NCBI GenBank assembly: GCA_963668545.1
Contig: OY764868.1
Location: 2,852,001-2,916,000 of the forward strand
Source: G963662265 sp963668545
Lineage (GTDB): Bacteria; Spirochaetota; Spirochaetia; CADAEX01
Direction: 5' to 3'
DNA length: 64,000 nucleotides
The first letter of the stretch is position 1. Every line of letters begins with the position of its first letter. Below, piece by piece: positions 34,599 to 44,624 of this stretch. Position numbers and translations under genes: made by a program. The notes beneath the pieces are model-generated. The model was not told where the DNA came from and searched no databases. It saw nothing but the letters and a program-made list of their open reading frames with translations.

Positions 34599-35660
34599 AT
34601 GCTAGATAAAATAAACAAGATGATAGAGAAATACAGGGACTATGAACAGAAACTTTCAGATCCGGATATTGTTAAAGATGTAAAAAAATACAAAGAGATC
34701 ATGCAGGAACACTCACATTTGAAGGAAATTGTTGACTGTTATGAAAAATACAGCGAAATAGAACGGCAGATTGAAGATGCCAGGATTCTGATTGCAGAAG
34801 AAAAAGATCCTGAAATGAAAGAGATGGCGAAAGAGGAACTGAAAGAACTTGAGGAGGCTGTTGAAAAGCAGAATACGGAACTCAAGCACCTCCTTATTCC
34901 CAAAGACCCGCTTGACAGAAAAAATATTATTATGGAAATCCGGGCAGGAACAGGAGGGGATGAAGCAGCACTGTTTGCGGCTGACCTTTTCAGGATGTAT
35001 TCCAAATATGCTGAAACACGAAAATGGAAAATAGAAATAATGTCTTCAAACGAGATTGGTATCGGAGGGTTCAAGGAAGTTGTTTTCTCTATTTCCGGCA
35101 ATAACGTCTACGAAAATCTGAGATATGAAAGCGGCGTTCACAGGGTGCAGAGGGTGCCGGAAACAGAATCAGGAGGAAGGGTGCATACTTCTGCTGTTAC
35201 AGTTGCAGTACTGCCTGAAGCAGAGGAAACTGATGTCCAGGTAAATCCCGATGATGTAAAGGTGGATGTTTACAGATCTTCCGGTCCGGGAGGTCAGAGT
35301 GTCAATACCACTGACTCGGCTGTAAGACTTACACATATCCCGACAGGGCTTGTAGTTACATGTCAGGATGAAAAGTCACAGATTAAAAACAAGGCAAAGG
35401 CATTCAGAGTCCTAAGATCAAGACTTTATGAAATAGAGGAAGCGAAAAAACAGAAAGAAAGGTCTGAAAACAGAAAGAACCAGATCGGTTCAGGTGACAG
35501 ATCAGAAAGAATAAGAACATATAACTTTCCGCAGAACAGGATAACTGATCACAGAATCAATCTTACGCTGTATAAACTGGAATATGTAATGGACGGAGTT
35601 CTGGATGAGATTCTTGATTCTTTAAAGCTGAATGCAAAAGAGCAGCTTTTAAAAGGATAA
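34599..35660 (+). CDS. prfA: Peptide chain release factor 1
   Basis: 353 residues, the normal length. The catalytic GGQ is in SSGPGGQSVNTTDSAVRL. The stop-codon-reading P-x-T tripeptide is PET in RVPETESGGRVHTS, which marks RF1 (UAA/UAG) rather than RF2, whose motif is SPF. The N-terminal helical region and the ENRKNQIGSGDRSERIRTYNF block are also typical. GGAGGG sits before ATG 34599. It is followed by prmC, the enzyme that methylates the Gln of its GGQ, and then rel, in one probable operon. The pairing of prfA with prmC is widely conserved. Confidence 0.97.
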   Translation: MLDKINKMIEKYRDYEQKLSDPDIVKDVKKYKEIMQEHSHLKEIVDCYEKYSEIERQIEDARILIAEEKDPEMKEMAKEELKELEEAVEKQNTELKHLLIPKDPLDRKNIIMEIRAGTGGDEAALFAADLFRMYSKYAETRKWKIEIMSSNEIGIGGFKEVVFSISGNNVYENLRYESGVHRVQRVPETESGGRVHTSAVTVAVLPEAEETDVQVNPDDVKVDVYRSSGPGGQSVNTTDSAVRLTHIPTGLVVTCQDEKSQIKNKAKAFRVLRSRLYEIEEAKKQKERSENRKNQIGSGDRSERIRTYNFPQNRITDHRINLTLYKLEYVMDGVLDEILDSLKLNAKEQLLKG

Positions 35661-35716
35661 CAGGAAATATCTCAAAAATACACAGAATACAACTCAAGGG
35701 AATACCGGAGTCTTTT

Positions 35717-36565
35717 ATGACAGTCAGAAAACTGATAGAACTGGGTTCTGAAAAAATATCACACCGCTGGCCAGATACACCGATACTTGATGCATCAGTT
35801 ATTCTGTGCAGCATTCTTGATATATCCAGGGAAAAACTGCTTGCATCATACGATATGGAAATCGGGAAAGATGATGAATATTGTTTTTTTGAAGGGACTG
35901 AAAAACGGGCTGCGGGACATCCTGTTGCATATATAACAGGTAAAAAGGAATTTTTCGGTCTGACATTTCATGTAGCCGAAGGAATACTGATTCCAAGATC
36001 AGATACAGAAATCCTTGTTGAAACAGTTATTGGAAAAACAGAAACCTGTTTCAATAAAAAAACCAGAATACTTGACCTGTGCACAGGTTCCGGATGCATA
36101 GCAATTGCTCTCCAGAAGAATATTCCCGAAGCAGTTATTGATGCATCTGATATTTCTGAAATTTCAGAAAAAATCTTCAAAAAAAACTGCTTTTCATTAA
36201 ATGAAAAAAAAATTAAATTTATAAAAAGTAATTTGTTTGAAAAAATTACAGAAAGATACGATATTATTGTATCAAACCCTCCCTACCTCACCGACAGTCA
36301 TGTAAATGAAATGATTTCAGGCAACTGGCCTGAACCTGAATCAGTGCTGAGAGGAGGGAAAGACGGGCTTGATTTTATCCGCCTGATAACTGATCAGGCA
36401 GGAGATTATCTTACAGAGGGAGGAATGCTTGCATATGAAGCAGATCCTTCACAGATGCATATGATTGAAAAGATAATGGCAGAAAACAGCTTCATGAATA
36501 TATCCATTGTAAAAGATCTTGCCGGAAGGGAACGGGTAATAACAGGATACTGCAAAAAGCTATGA
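35717..36565 (+). CDS. prmC: Release factor glutamine methyltransferase
   Basis: 282 residues. A helical N-terminal domain is followed by an AdoMet-dependent methyltransferase domain with LIPRSDTEILVE, ILDLCTGSGCIAIAL (the AdoMet loop) and the catalytic NPPY in IIVSNPPYLTD. PrmC methylates the glutamine of the GGQ motif in release factors. It lies 56 bases after prfA, and its stop overlaps the next gene's ATG (ATGA). The start ATG 35717 has no strong Shine-Dalgarno, which suits coupling to upstream translation. Confidence 0.95.
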   Translation: MTVRKLIELGSEKISHRWPDTPILDASVILCSILDISREKLLASYDMEIGKDDEYCFFEGTEKRAAGHPVAYITGKKEFFGLTFHVAEGILIPRSDTEILVETVIGKTETCFNKKTRILDLCTGSGCIAIALQKNIPEAVIDASDISEISEKIFKKNCFSLNEKKIKFIKSNLFEKITERYDIIVSNPPYLTDSHVNEMISGNWPEPESVLRGGKDGLDFIRLITDQAGDYLTEGGMLAYEADPSQMHMIEKIMAENSFMNISIVKDLAGRERVITGYCKKL

Positions 36566-38607
36566 AAGATATTGATACAGGACTTGAAAATTTACAGAAA
36601 CTCCTCGCAGAAAACAAATATGTTCATGATGATATAGAATGGATCATGGAAGCTGCAAGATGGGGGGCAGAACTTCACGGAGACCAGAAAAGGGCAAGCG
36701 GTGAGCCTTATTTCATACATCCGATAGAAGTTGCATCAGTCCTGATTGAAATAAACCTGGACCCCACAACAATAGTTGCAGCCCTTCTTCATGACACAAT
36801 TGAAGATACTGCTATTTCAAGGGAGGAACTTGAGAAGAAATTCGGTACTGAAGTGGCCCAGCTGGTTGACGGGGTTACCAAAATAAGCATCCTGAAAGCC
36901 AAGAACAAATCTGTCCAGGAAATTGAAACAATCCGTAAAATGCTTATTGCAATGGTAAAGGATATCAGGGTTATTCTTATCAAACTGGCAGATAAACTTC
37001 ATAACATGAGAACACTTTCATACCTGAAACCTGAAAGACAGAAAGCTATTGCAGCAGAGTGCCTGGAAATATATGCACCTCTTGCCGGACAGCTCGGTAT
37101 TTCAGGAATAAAAGCGGAACTTGAAGACCTTTCACTTAAATACCTTAATCCTGATGTTCACAAACAGATAAAACAGTTCCTGGCTCTCAAGAAGAAGAAA
37201 AGAGCTGAATACCTTAAATTTATTGAGGATAAAATAACAAAGGCCGCAGAAAAGGAAAACATCAAGATTGAAGTGACAACAAGAGCCAAGCACTTCTATT
37301 CAATATACAAGAAAATGGCAAAAAGCGGAAAGGAACTTGACGAAATATATGACCTTCTGGGTATAAGAATATTCTGCAAGACTGTCAATGAATGCTATGC
37401 CATGCTCGGAATTGTCCATCATGTCTGGATTCCAATAGAAAGAAGATTCAAGGATTATATAGCAGTACCTAAATCAAACAAATACCAGAGTCTTCACACA
37501 ACAGTAATGACAGATAACGGGAAAATTCTGGAAGTCCAGATCAGGACCTACAATATGCACAAGACTGCAGAATACGGCATTGCAGCCCACTGGCTTTATA
37601 AAAAAGGGCAGACACCTGAATCGCTTAATCCCAAAGACATCGCACTTGTAACCAAGCTGAAAAAATGGAATACACTTTCGAACAGCAACTCAAATTTTCT
37701 GAATGACCTTAAAAAAGAGATACTTAAAGATACAATATACGTATTCACCCCTGCAGGTGATGTCTTTGAAATGCCTGCAGGATCTACTGCAATCGACTTC
37801 GCATACCATATCCATTCTGAAGTCGGAAACCATTGTGTATCAGCAAAAGCTGACGGATATATTATTCCGCTTGGAAAAGAACTTCAGAATACACAGGTTG
37901 TCGAAATTGTCACAAATAATTCAGCCCACCCCCATCTGAACTGGCTGAGGATGGCTAAAACAACAAGGGCAAGATCAAAAATAAGGCAGTGGCTCAATAA
38001 AAATGATGATTCGGTTATTATCAGCAAGAACATAGTTGCAAAAAACAAACTTATCCAGCAGCAGCATCAGCAGCAGCTGGCAGAACAGAAACTTGCTGAA
38101 ACTGAAGCAGCTTCCCTGGCAGCTGCCGGAAAAAACGACAAGGTTATAACAGAAATAATTGATGCAAAAAAAATAGGGTTTAAAGTAAACGGAGAAAAAA
38201 ACCTTATGATAAGCTTTGCAAAATGCTGCTCTCCCAAGCCCGGGGATATGATTATCGGGTATATTTCAGTTGGAAGAGGTATTATTGTACATAGGAAGAA
38301 ATGCCCCAACCTGAAACATATAAAGAATTTCAAAGAGAGGTCAATTGATGTTGAATGGGAAGCTCTTTCCCCGAAAGCAACAAGGCGGTTTAAAGTCACA
38401 GCAAAACGGACACATGATCTTTTTGCCGAGATAGAGGGTGCTGTAAAAAAATACAGGGGGCACCTGATTGAAGGCAAGCTCATTGAAATTGAAAACAACA
38501 GACTAAGCGGTTATTTTACAATGGAGATAGATAACAAAGATGATTTTAAAAAAGTGGCAAAAAGCATACGTACAATCCCGTCTATTCTCACAATAAACTC
38601 TGTTTAG
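36562..38607 (+). CDS. rel: Bifunctional (p)ppGpp synthetase/hydrolase
   Basis: 681 residues. The order is: HD hydrolase domain (YFIHPIEVASVL, HDTIEDT), synthetase domain (RRFKDYIAVPKSNKYQSLHT, EVQIRT, AEYGIAAHW), TGS domain (VFTPAGDVFEMPAGSTAIDF), a Gln-rich linker near residue 495-515, a zinc-finger/RIS part (FAKCCSPKPGD ... HRKKCPNL) and a C-terminal ACT domain. The intact HDxxED motif means it should also degrade (p)ppGpp, and the synthetase motifs look intact. It is probably the cell's main stringent-response enzyme. The ATG overlaps the prmC stop by four bases. Confidence 0.95.
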   Translation: MKDIDTGLENLQKLLAENKYVHDDIEWIMEAARWGAELHGDQKRASGEPYFIHPIEVASVLIEINLDPTTIVAALLHDTIEDTAISREELEKKFGTEVAQLVDGVTKISILKAKNKSVQEIETIRKMLIAMVKDIRVILIKLADKLHNMRTLSYLKPERQKAIAAECLEIYAPLAGQLGISGIKAELEDLSLKYLNPDVHKQIKQFLALKKKKRAEYLKFIEDKITKAAEKENIKIEVTTRAKHFYSIYKKMAKSGKELDEIYDLLGIRIFCKTVNECYAMLGIVHHVWIPIERRFKDYIAVPKSNKYQSLHTTVMTDNGKILEVQIRTYNMHKTAEYGIAAHWLYKKGQTPESLNPKDIALVTKLKKWNTLSNSNSNFLNDLKKEILKDTIYVFTPAGDVFEMPAGSTAIDFAYHIHSEVGNHCVSAKADGYIIPLGKELQNTQVVEIVTNNSAHPHLNWLRMAKTTRARSKIRQWLNKNDDSVIISKNIVAKNKLIQQQHQQQLAEQKLAETEAASLAAAGKNDKVITEIIDAKKIGFKVNGEKNLMISFAKCCSPKPGDMIIGYISVGRGIIVHRKKCPNLKHIKNFKERSIDVEWEALSPKATRRFKVTAKRTHDLFAEIEGAVKKYRGHLIEGKLIEIENNRLSGYFTMEIDNKDDFKKVAKSIRTIPSILTINSV

Positions 38608-38717
38608 CCTGTAATAATCAGAAAAGCTCTGCGAAGGATGTTTATTTAATCAGCAGGTGTAATTAAAGCGAGTTTATTAATCTGTAAAAAAAAAAATAAC
38701 TGTGTTAACATTACCAT

Positions 38718-38749
38718 CTGACATATTACAGAATGTTCTGTTCAGTCAG
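38718..38749. repeat. Nested inverted repeat upstream of glf
   Basis: An inner ACAGAA-TG-TTCTGT (38728-38741) is flanked by CTGAC (38718-38722) and GTCAG (38745-38749). It lies 30 bases before the glf start. It could be an operator or a small RNA hairpin. There is no T run, so it is not a terminator. Confidence 0.4.
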
Positions 38750-38780
38750 GACATAAAGCATATAACAACAGGAGTTATAA

Positions 38781-39905
38781 ATGGAATTCGATTGCCTAGT
38801 TGCGGGAGCAGGGCTGTCAGGCAGTACAGCAGCGAGAACACTTGCAGAATCAGGAAAAAAAGTTCTTGTTCTGGAAAAACACAACCATCTTGCCGGGCAC
38901 TGCCATGATTTTCTCTCCCCTGAGGGGATAACAGTACATACATACGGCCCGCATATTTTCCATACAAATATAAGAGAAGTCTGGGATTTTCTGAAACAGT
39001 TTACTGATTTCAGGTTTTTCCAGCACAGGGTCCTCGGCTATGCCGAAGGTATGGAAGTTCCTTTCCCTATAAACAGGGATACTTTGAACATGGTTTTCGG
39101 AGAAAATATTACAACAGAGAAGGTAAGAAACTTCCTTGATAAGGAGGTAAGAGCTTCTTCCTTTAACAATCCTCCGCAGAACTTCAGGGATGCTGTTGTT
39201 TCCCAGGTCGGGGAAAGACTTTACAACCTTTTTTTCAAAAACTACACAATCAAGCAGTGGGGAAGAGACCCTGAAGAACTTTCAGCAGATGTTGCAAACA
39301 GGATCCCTGTCAGAGCAAACAGGGATGACAGATATTTTTCAGACCAGTATCAGGGAATTCCTGTAGCCGGATATACAGAGATGGTCAAGAAAATGCTTGA
39401 CCATGAGAATATCTCTGTCATGAGCAATGTCGATTATTTTGATATAAGAAAAAATATATCATCACTTTTCAATGAACAAAAAGGCCTTACAGTTTATACA
39501 GGAGAACTGGACCGTTTCTTCGACTACAGATTCGGGAAACTTGAATACAGGTCACTTGATATTCAATTCAGAACACTTGAAACAGAATGGTATCAGAATG
39601 CGGCTGTAGTAAACTATCCGAATGATTACGACTTTACAAGGATTACGGAATTCAAGCACATGACAGGGGAAAAATCATCAAAGACAGTAATATGCTATGA
39701 ATACCCTAAACAGACGGGAGAACCCTATTATGTTGTCATGACTGAAGACAATATGGAAAAGCGCAGCAAATATGTCGGTGAAATTGAAAAGCTTGAAAAT
39801 ACCGGGAAATTCATATTCAGCGGACGTCTTGCAGAATATAAATACTACAACATGGACCAGGCAGTCTATGCGGCAATAAATAAAACAAGAGAACACCTTA
39901 AATGA
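38781..39905 (+). CDS. glf: UDP-galactopyranose mutase
   Basis: 374 residues. The FAD-binding N-terminus is LVAGAGLSGSTAARTLAESGKKVLVLEK. The family pattern follows with HTYGPHIFHT, FPINRDTLN, NYTIKQWGRDP, RANRDDRYFSDQYQGIP, the TGELDRFFDYRFGKLEYRSL block, and the ending GRLAEYKYYNMDQ. The enzyme interconverts UDP-galactopyranose and UDP-galactofuranose, the precursor for galactofuranose-containing surface glycans. AGGAG precedes the ATG. The next gene starts within its last codons (four-base overlap), and two outer-membrane barrel genes follow, so a link to surface polysaccharide export or anchoring is likely. Confidence 0.96.
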   Translation: MEFDCLVAGAGLSGSTAARTLAESGKKVLVLEKHNHLAGHCHDFLSPEGITVHTYGPHIFHTNIREVWDFLKQFTDFRFFQHRVLGYAEGMEVPFPINRDTLNMVFGENITTEKVRNFLDKEVRASSFNNPPQNFRDAVVSQVGERLYNLFFKNYTIKQWGRDPEELSADVANRIPVRANRDDRYFSDQYQGIPVAGYTEMVKKMLDHENISVMSNVDYFDIRKNISSLFNEQKGLTVYTGELDRFFDYRFGKLEYRSLDIQFRTLETEWYQNAAVVNYPNDYDFTRITEFKHMTGEKSSKTVICYEYPKQTGEPYYVVMTEDNMEKRSKYVGEIEKLENTGKFIFSGRLAEYKYYNMDQAVYAAINKTREHLK

Positions 39906-41620
39906 TACCAAATAATAAATGGAAATACCCGGAAATTCCAGCAGCATCATTTATCAGGTCAATAATAATTACCATAGCCCTTTCTGCAGCTGTAATTACA
40001 CCATTATCTGCAGATAACCTGAAGAATATTTCACTTGAAGACCCGGTATATCTTTTTCTGGATAAGGGATATGCAAAAGGATATATAGATTATATACCGT
40101 CAGTAAAACCCTATCCCGTAAAAAGAGCAACTGAATATCTCAGGATGATGGAAAACAGATGGAAGACTTCTCCTGAAATTTTTTCAGAATCAGACATCAG
40201 GGAGCTTCTTTCCCATAAGGAGAGGCTTGAGGGGGAGCATTTCTCCCTTTTAAAAAATGAAACTGAACAGTTCAGGACAGAACTGAATATTGCACCTCAT
40301 GCATCAATAAATACATCTCCTGATTCACTGAACGATACAATTATTGCTCCCGGAGCGGAACTTGAAATAGATATACAGGCGGGAGACAGTTTATATCTGG
40401 GACTGACTACAGATTCCTACCTTTCCTTTGAAAGCTGGGATGATGCCCCATACAGAAAATTCGAAGAACCGGCAAAACCGGATTTCAATATGTATACAGT
40501 TAACCTTTCAACTGGGGGAACCAGCTTTAATCTTGATGCAGACCGGGCTGTCGGAGAACCCGAACTTTCCATACGGATGAACCAGATTAATCAGACGACG
40601 ATAGACGCAGATATTGTGCTTATTACCTTCGGGAGAAATTCATTATCATGGGGGCCCAGCCAGTTTGCAAACCTTGCACTTTCTTCGACCTCAGTTCCAT
40701 ATGAGTATCTTACATTTGATATGCCTGTGGGAGAAAAAATATATTTCACATGGATGACAGGTTTTCTTAAACAAAGCGATATTGAGGGAGATGATGATGA
40801 AAAAAAACTTATCTCTGGACACAGAATAGAATATCAGCTTACAGACTGGTTCCAGTTCTCTTTCTATGAAACTGTCGTGTATTCAGAACGATTTGAACTT
40901 GCATATGCAAATCCTTTCTCTCTTTACTATATAAGCGAGGTAAACAGAGGTGACCTTGACAATAAAATGGGTGGTTTTGATTTCAGTTTTAGGTTTGCCC
41001 AGTCCAATCTGTACCTCTCACTTTTTGTCGATGACTGGGATTTCGGACAGCTTTTCAATCCTGCCTACTACCATAATGAAATGGGAGTTACACTGGGCTA
41101 CAGGAACTACAGCATAATGGATGGCCTGACAGTTACAACAGAATACACATATCTTAATCAGTGGGTATATACACATAAGGAAGTAAATGGTCACAGAAAC
41201 AATTATGCCCATACAGGTATCAGCCTTGGCCATACGCTTCCTCCGAATGCACAGATGCTTTCATTCGATTTCAGATATGATACAGACCTGAATAAAACAT
41301 ACGGTATATTATTCCGTTTTATTCAGGATGCATATGGAGATATTAATACACATGCTCATGATGACGGTGTTACATGGGGGATGGGAGGCCTTTATGAAGA
41401 GGATGTTGAAAACTATAAATTCCTTGATTATGGTGTAGATGGAGCAGTAAGGGAAACAACTCTTGATTCAACACTGTATACAGAATACAGAATCCCGTAT
41501 TACGGGATAAAGCTTTCAGCTGAACTGACAATCGAATATATTCATAACAAGAACAAAATTGAAGGTGATCATGAATGGAACAGCATCCTGACACTTTCAG
41601 GAAAATGGCAGGCATATTAA
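39902..41620 (+). CDS. Wzi-like capsule assembly outer-membrane barrel (copy 1)
   Basis: 572 residues with a signal peptide (residues about 17-37, ending PLSADN). The chain is mostly alternating beta strands rich in Tyr, Trp, Phe and Asp, as in outer-membrane barrels. A helical N-terminal part contains DPVYLFLDKGYAKGYIDYIP. The stretch LITFGRNSLSWGPSQFANLA fits the conserved GR....WGP loop of Wzi-type capsule-assembly proteins, and LAYANPFSLYY is also typical. Wzi holds capsule polysaccharide at the surface. Its start overlaps glf by four bases (ATGA), and a related barrel gene follows. Exact family is a judgement from pattern, not a search. Confidence 0.7.
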   Translation: MIPNNKWKYPEIPAASFIRSIIITIALSAAVITPLSADNLKNISLEDPVYLFLDKGYAKGYIDYIPSVKPYPVKRATEYLRMMENRWKTSPEIFSESDIRELLSHKERLEGEHFSLLKNETEQFRTELNIAPHASINTSPDSLNDTIIAPGAELEIDIQAGDSLYLGLTTDSYLSFESWDDAPYRKFEEPAKPDFNMYTVNLSTGGTSFNLDADRAVGEPELSIRMNQINQTTIDADIVLITFGRNSLSWGPSQFANLALSSTSVPYEYLTFDMPVGEKIYFTWMTGFLKQSDIEGDDDEKKLISGHRIEYQLTDWFQFSFYETVVYSERFELAYANPFSLYYISEVNRGDLDNKMGGFDFSFRFAQSNLYLSLFVDDWDFGQLFNPAYYHNEMGVTLGYRNYSIMDGLTVTTEYTYLNQWVYTHKEVNGHRNNYAHTGISLGHTLPPNAQMLSFDFRYDTDLNKTYGILFRFIQDAYGDINTHAHDDGVTWGMGGLYEEDVENYKFLDYGVDGAVRETTLDSTLYTEYRIPYYGIKLSAELTIEYIHNKNKIEGDHEWNSILTLSGKWQAY

Positions 41621-41648
41621 TACAATAGTTTTGATACAGGAGTTATTT

Positions 41649-43361
41649 ATGATGATGAAAAACAGATCAGGGTCTATGCACAGAAATACTTTTTCCATAC
41701 TGCTTTTTCTGGTTTTATTTTTTTCATCATATACAGATTTAAAACTATATGCCTCCGAAGATAAACATGATAAAAATATCAACTTCCAGAGAATAATCCC
41801 CCTCACATCATCCATGTACAGGGAAATTGACAGGCTTTACCTGATCAACAGCATGGCCCTCCCTTCAACTGCCCGTCCCTGGTCGGTAGATGAGGCTATA
41901 CTGGTACTTGAAAGGCTGCCTTTAAAAAAACTGTCTAATGCGGAAAAATATTCATATATGATAATAGACAGGGAACTTTCAGAAGATATTGACGGCGGGA
42001 AAAAGGGAGAAGCATGCTACAGGATATCAGGTGAACTGAATATTGAAGGCTATATAAAGGGGAATGACAGCAGAAAAGAATGGGAGCACGGATTTGAAGA
42101 GAGAGATCCCCTCCTGACAATACCTATAGAAGGCTGGTTCGGAGAAGGTCTCTATACAACACTTGACCTCACGCTCAAGGAAGAATACAGGGCAATCACG
42201 GAAATTGATAACAACTACACAACTATTCCCTCAAATTTAAGGGATTTTGACTGGTATTTTCCTTTCAGGGCATTTGTTTCTTTCGGAGGGAATCACTGGA
42301 ATTTTCAGTTCGGAAGAGACCAGGCAGACTGGGGGATGGGAGAAACAGGAAACATGCTTCTTTCAGATTATTCCGACTATTATAATCTTCTCCGGTTTAC
42401 TACATACTGGGATAATTTTAAAATGTCATTCATTTACATAGGTCTTGATGCATGGCTGACAAGTGAAGAGGAAGATATTGATAATGATACCGGCACATAT
42501 GAAAACGGACTTGCCGGAGGTTATGAGAACTATCAGGAGCAGTTCAAGGCTTTCCTTGCCCACAGAACTGAATTCAGAACAATGGAAAGGCTGAATCTCA
42601 CAGTTAATGAAGCAATTGTTTTCGGAAACAAATATCTGAATATTACGGAACTCAATCCCATGTTTGTTTTTCACAACCTCTTTTCCCCTGAGTATTCAAA
42701 TGCAATGATATCACTGGAAGCGGATTATACAGCTGCAAGAGGCCTCAGCCTGTATGCCCAGTTTGCTGTTGATGAATTCCAGGTTCCGGGCTATGAGGGG
42801 GAAGATACAAGACCGGGAGCAAACGGAGTGCTTACCGGGTTGAGGTATATAAAACCAGTAGATTCAGGCTATATTACATTCTGCAGCGAATTGGCATTAA
42901 CAGATCCCTATTTCTACAACAGATGGCACCCCCTGACGCGTTTCACTAACAGGAGAAGGATGTGGTCAAATATTGAACCGGACGGATACGAATATATCAA
43001 CAAACCAATCGGTTATGAACACGGTCCTGATGCTATAATCATGTTCTCTAAAATAGAATATGCTCACAAGGATATCTATACAGCATCACTTGAAGCAAGA
43101 TACAGCCTTAAAGGGGAGCTGAACGACTCTCTGGATGATCCTCTATCCTATGACAAAGGTTCTGATGCAAGCAGCAAAACAACAGTCACAGGAACAGCTG
43201 AGAAAGAGCTGGTTACAGCCCTTCACACAGTTCTTTTTCCGGAAAAAAAGCTTTCGTGGGGAGCTGATTTTTACTGGATAAATATTCAAAATTACAGACA
43301 TGACAGCGGAAGGACAGTGAACGATATTGAACTCGCCCTTTCAGGAAAGCTGAGATTCTGA
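41649..43361 (+). CDS. Wzi-like capsule assembly outer-membrane barrel (copy 2)
   Basis: About 570 residues. A signal peptide (ILLFLVLFFSSYTDLKLYAS) leads to a helical region (MYREIDRLYLINSMALPSTA), then beta strands rich in aromatic residues. FQFGRDQADWGMGETGNMLL corresponds to the GR....WG loop in copy 1, and ITELNPMFVFHN to its ANPFSLY block, so they are divergent paralogues. AGGAG at 41638-41642 sets the start at ATG 41649 (three ATGs lie close together); a TTG at 41631 in the same frame lies before that site. Two different Wzi-like barrels next to glf may serve two glycans or form distinct surface attachment points. Confidence 0.68.
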   Translation: MMMKNRSGSMHRNTFSILLFLVLFFSSYTDLKLYASEDKHDKNINFQRIIPLTSSMYREIDRLYLINSMALPSTARPWSVDEAILVLERLPLKKLSNAEKYSYMIIDRELSEDIDGGKKGEACYRISGELNIEGYIKGNDSRKEWEHGFEERDPLLTIPIEGWFGEGLYTTLDLTLKEEYRAITEIDNNYTTIPSNLRDFDWYFPFRAFVSFGGNHWNFQFGRDQADWGMGETGNMLLSDYSDYYNLLRFTTYWDNFKMSFIYIGLDAWLTSEEEDIDNDTGTYENGLAGGYENYQEQFKAFLAHRTEFRTMERLNLTVNEAIVFGNKYLNITELNPMFVFHNLFSPEYSNAMISLEADYTAARGLSLYAQFAVDEFQVPGYEGEDTRPGANGVLTGLRYIKPVDSGYITFCSELALTDPYFYNRWHPLTRFTNRRRMWSNIEPDGYEYINKPIGYEHGPDAIIMFSKIEYAHKDIYTASLEARYSLKGELNDSLDDPLSYDKGSDASSKTTVTGTAEKELVTALHTVLFPEKKLSWGADFYWINIQNYRHDSGRTVNDIELALSGKLRF

Positions 43362-43394
43362 TTTTTACAGTCTTTTACAATTTACTCTGACTTT

Positions 43395-44498
43395 TTAATC
43401 TATCTGCCTGGGATAAAACGGATTCTTCAAAAGGTCCGTATAAAGCATCTTGTATTTATCCCCGAAAGTCTGGAGAGTATGTTTTTCAAGGATGTACTCC
43501 CTTCCCTTTGCCCCCATGTCCCAGAGACGCGGTATTTCAACATTTTTGAGAATATCAAAAAGTTCATCCCCTTTTCCGGGAGAAAAAAGGAAACCTGTTT
43601 CATTTTCCTGAATAGCTTCCATATTGCCGCCGCAGCGTGAAGCAATAACTGCAGTTCCGCTTGAAAGTGATTCTATTGGAATATATGAAAAAGCTTCATC
43701 CCAGCGGGTGGGAAGGACAGTAACATCTGACTTTGCATAAAACTCACCGACTTTTTCAGGACTGTTTAAAAACCCCACCCAGTTAATAGCCCGGTTATGC
43801 TGTGTCTTCTTCATTAAAAACGGCTTAAGTGTACCGTTTCCTACAATATTAAGCTTGACTTTCCTGTATTCACTCAGACGCGTAACAACATTGATAAGCT
43901 GATCTATCCCTTTCTCAGGGGTGATCTGCCCGACAAATGTAATATTAAGGGTATCATGGTTTTCATAACTTACAGGTGCAAAAACATCAGGATTGACACC
44001 TGCATAAAGGAGGACTATTTTTTCCCTGGGGACTCCCCCTATCTCCTCAAGCTGTTTTTTTACAAACTTGCTGATAGCTACATAACAGTCAGCTTTTTTG
44101 AAATTACGCCTTGTAGCGATAAAAAAGGCATTCATCCATTTGTCAACCATGTATTTCCGGGAACCGACTGACATATGAAATGTACAGACAAGAGGGCAGT
44201 CAAGAGATTTCTGGAATCTTGAAGTAAAGAAATCAAGACGACCTGAAGGATGATGGTGATGAAGAATATCAGGATTAAAGTCCTTGAGATGATCCTCAAC
44301 TTCTCCGACATTCCTTGCCCAGGGCATCACTCCCCCGATCAGGTATGATTTAGGTTCATAGACAGGTATTCTTTTTTTTGTCCATTTTGCTTCACTGACA
44401 ATAAGTGTTTTATCGCCGGCAGATTCAAAATAATTATATAGGTTAAGGGCGTATGAAGCTATTCCCCTGACGCCGCTGTGTATATGAGCTATCTTCAT
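43395..44498 (-). CDS. Family 4 glycosyltransferase
   Basis: About 367 residues from ATG 44498, giving MKIAHIHSGVRG, the usual opening of GT-B glycosyltransferases. The donor-binding half has ITFVGQITPEKGIDQLI, the GNGTLKPFL loop, and the EX7E-type motif from EAFSYIPIESLSSGTAVIAS. Upstream HHHHPSGRLDF and TFHMSVGSRKYM are acceptor-side motifs typical of family 4. It transfers a sugar from a nucleotide donor with retention of configuration; acceptor unknown. The frame extends to TTG 44537 without a ribosome site, which I do not use. It lies opposite to the glf/Wzi-like group and may supply the same polysaccharide. Confidence 0.88.
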   Translation of the reverse strand: MKIAHIHSGVRGIASYALNLYNYFESAGDKTLIVSEAKWTKKRIPVYEPKSYLIGGVMPWARNVGEVEDHLKDFNPDILHHHHPSGRLDFFTSRFQKSLDCPLVCTFHMSVGSRKYMVDKWMNAFFIATRRNFKKADCYVAISKFVKKQLEEIGGVPREKIVLLYAGVNPDVFAPVSYENHDTLNITFVGQITPEKGIDQLINVVTRLSEYRKVKLNIVGNGTLKPFLMKKTQHNRAINWVGFLNSPEKVGEFYAKSDVTVLPTRWDEAFSYIPIESLSSGTAVIASRCGGNMEAIQENETGFLFSPGKGDELFDILKNVEIPRLWDMGAKGREYILEKHTLQTFGDKYKMLYTDLLKNPFYPRQID

Positions 44499-44624
44499 AA
44501 AAGATAAAATATCAGAGATCAGGGGAGTCGTCAACAATCATCTGTTTCATAAACAGGGCCTTAAGGTTAAAATAACAAATAATTATATATGTTAAGTGCC
44601 GGTCAACTTTAAAAACTGTAATTA

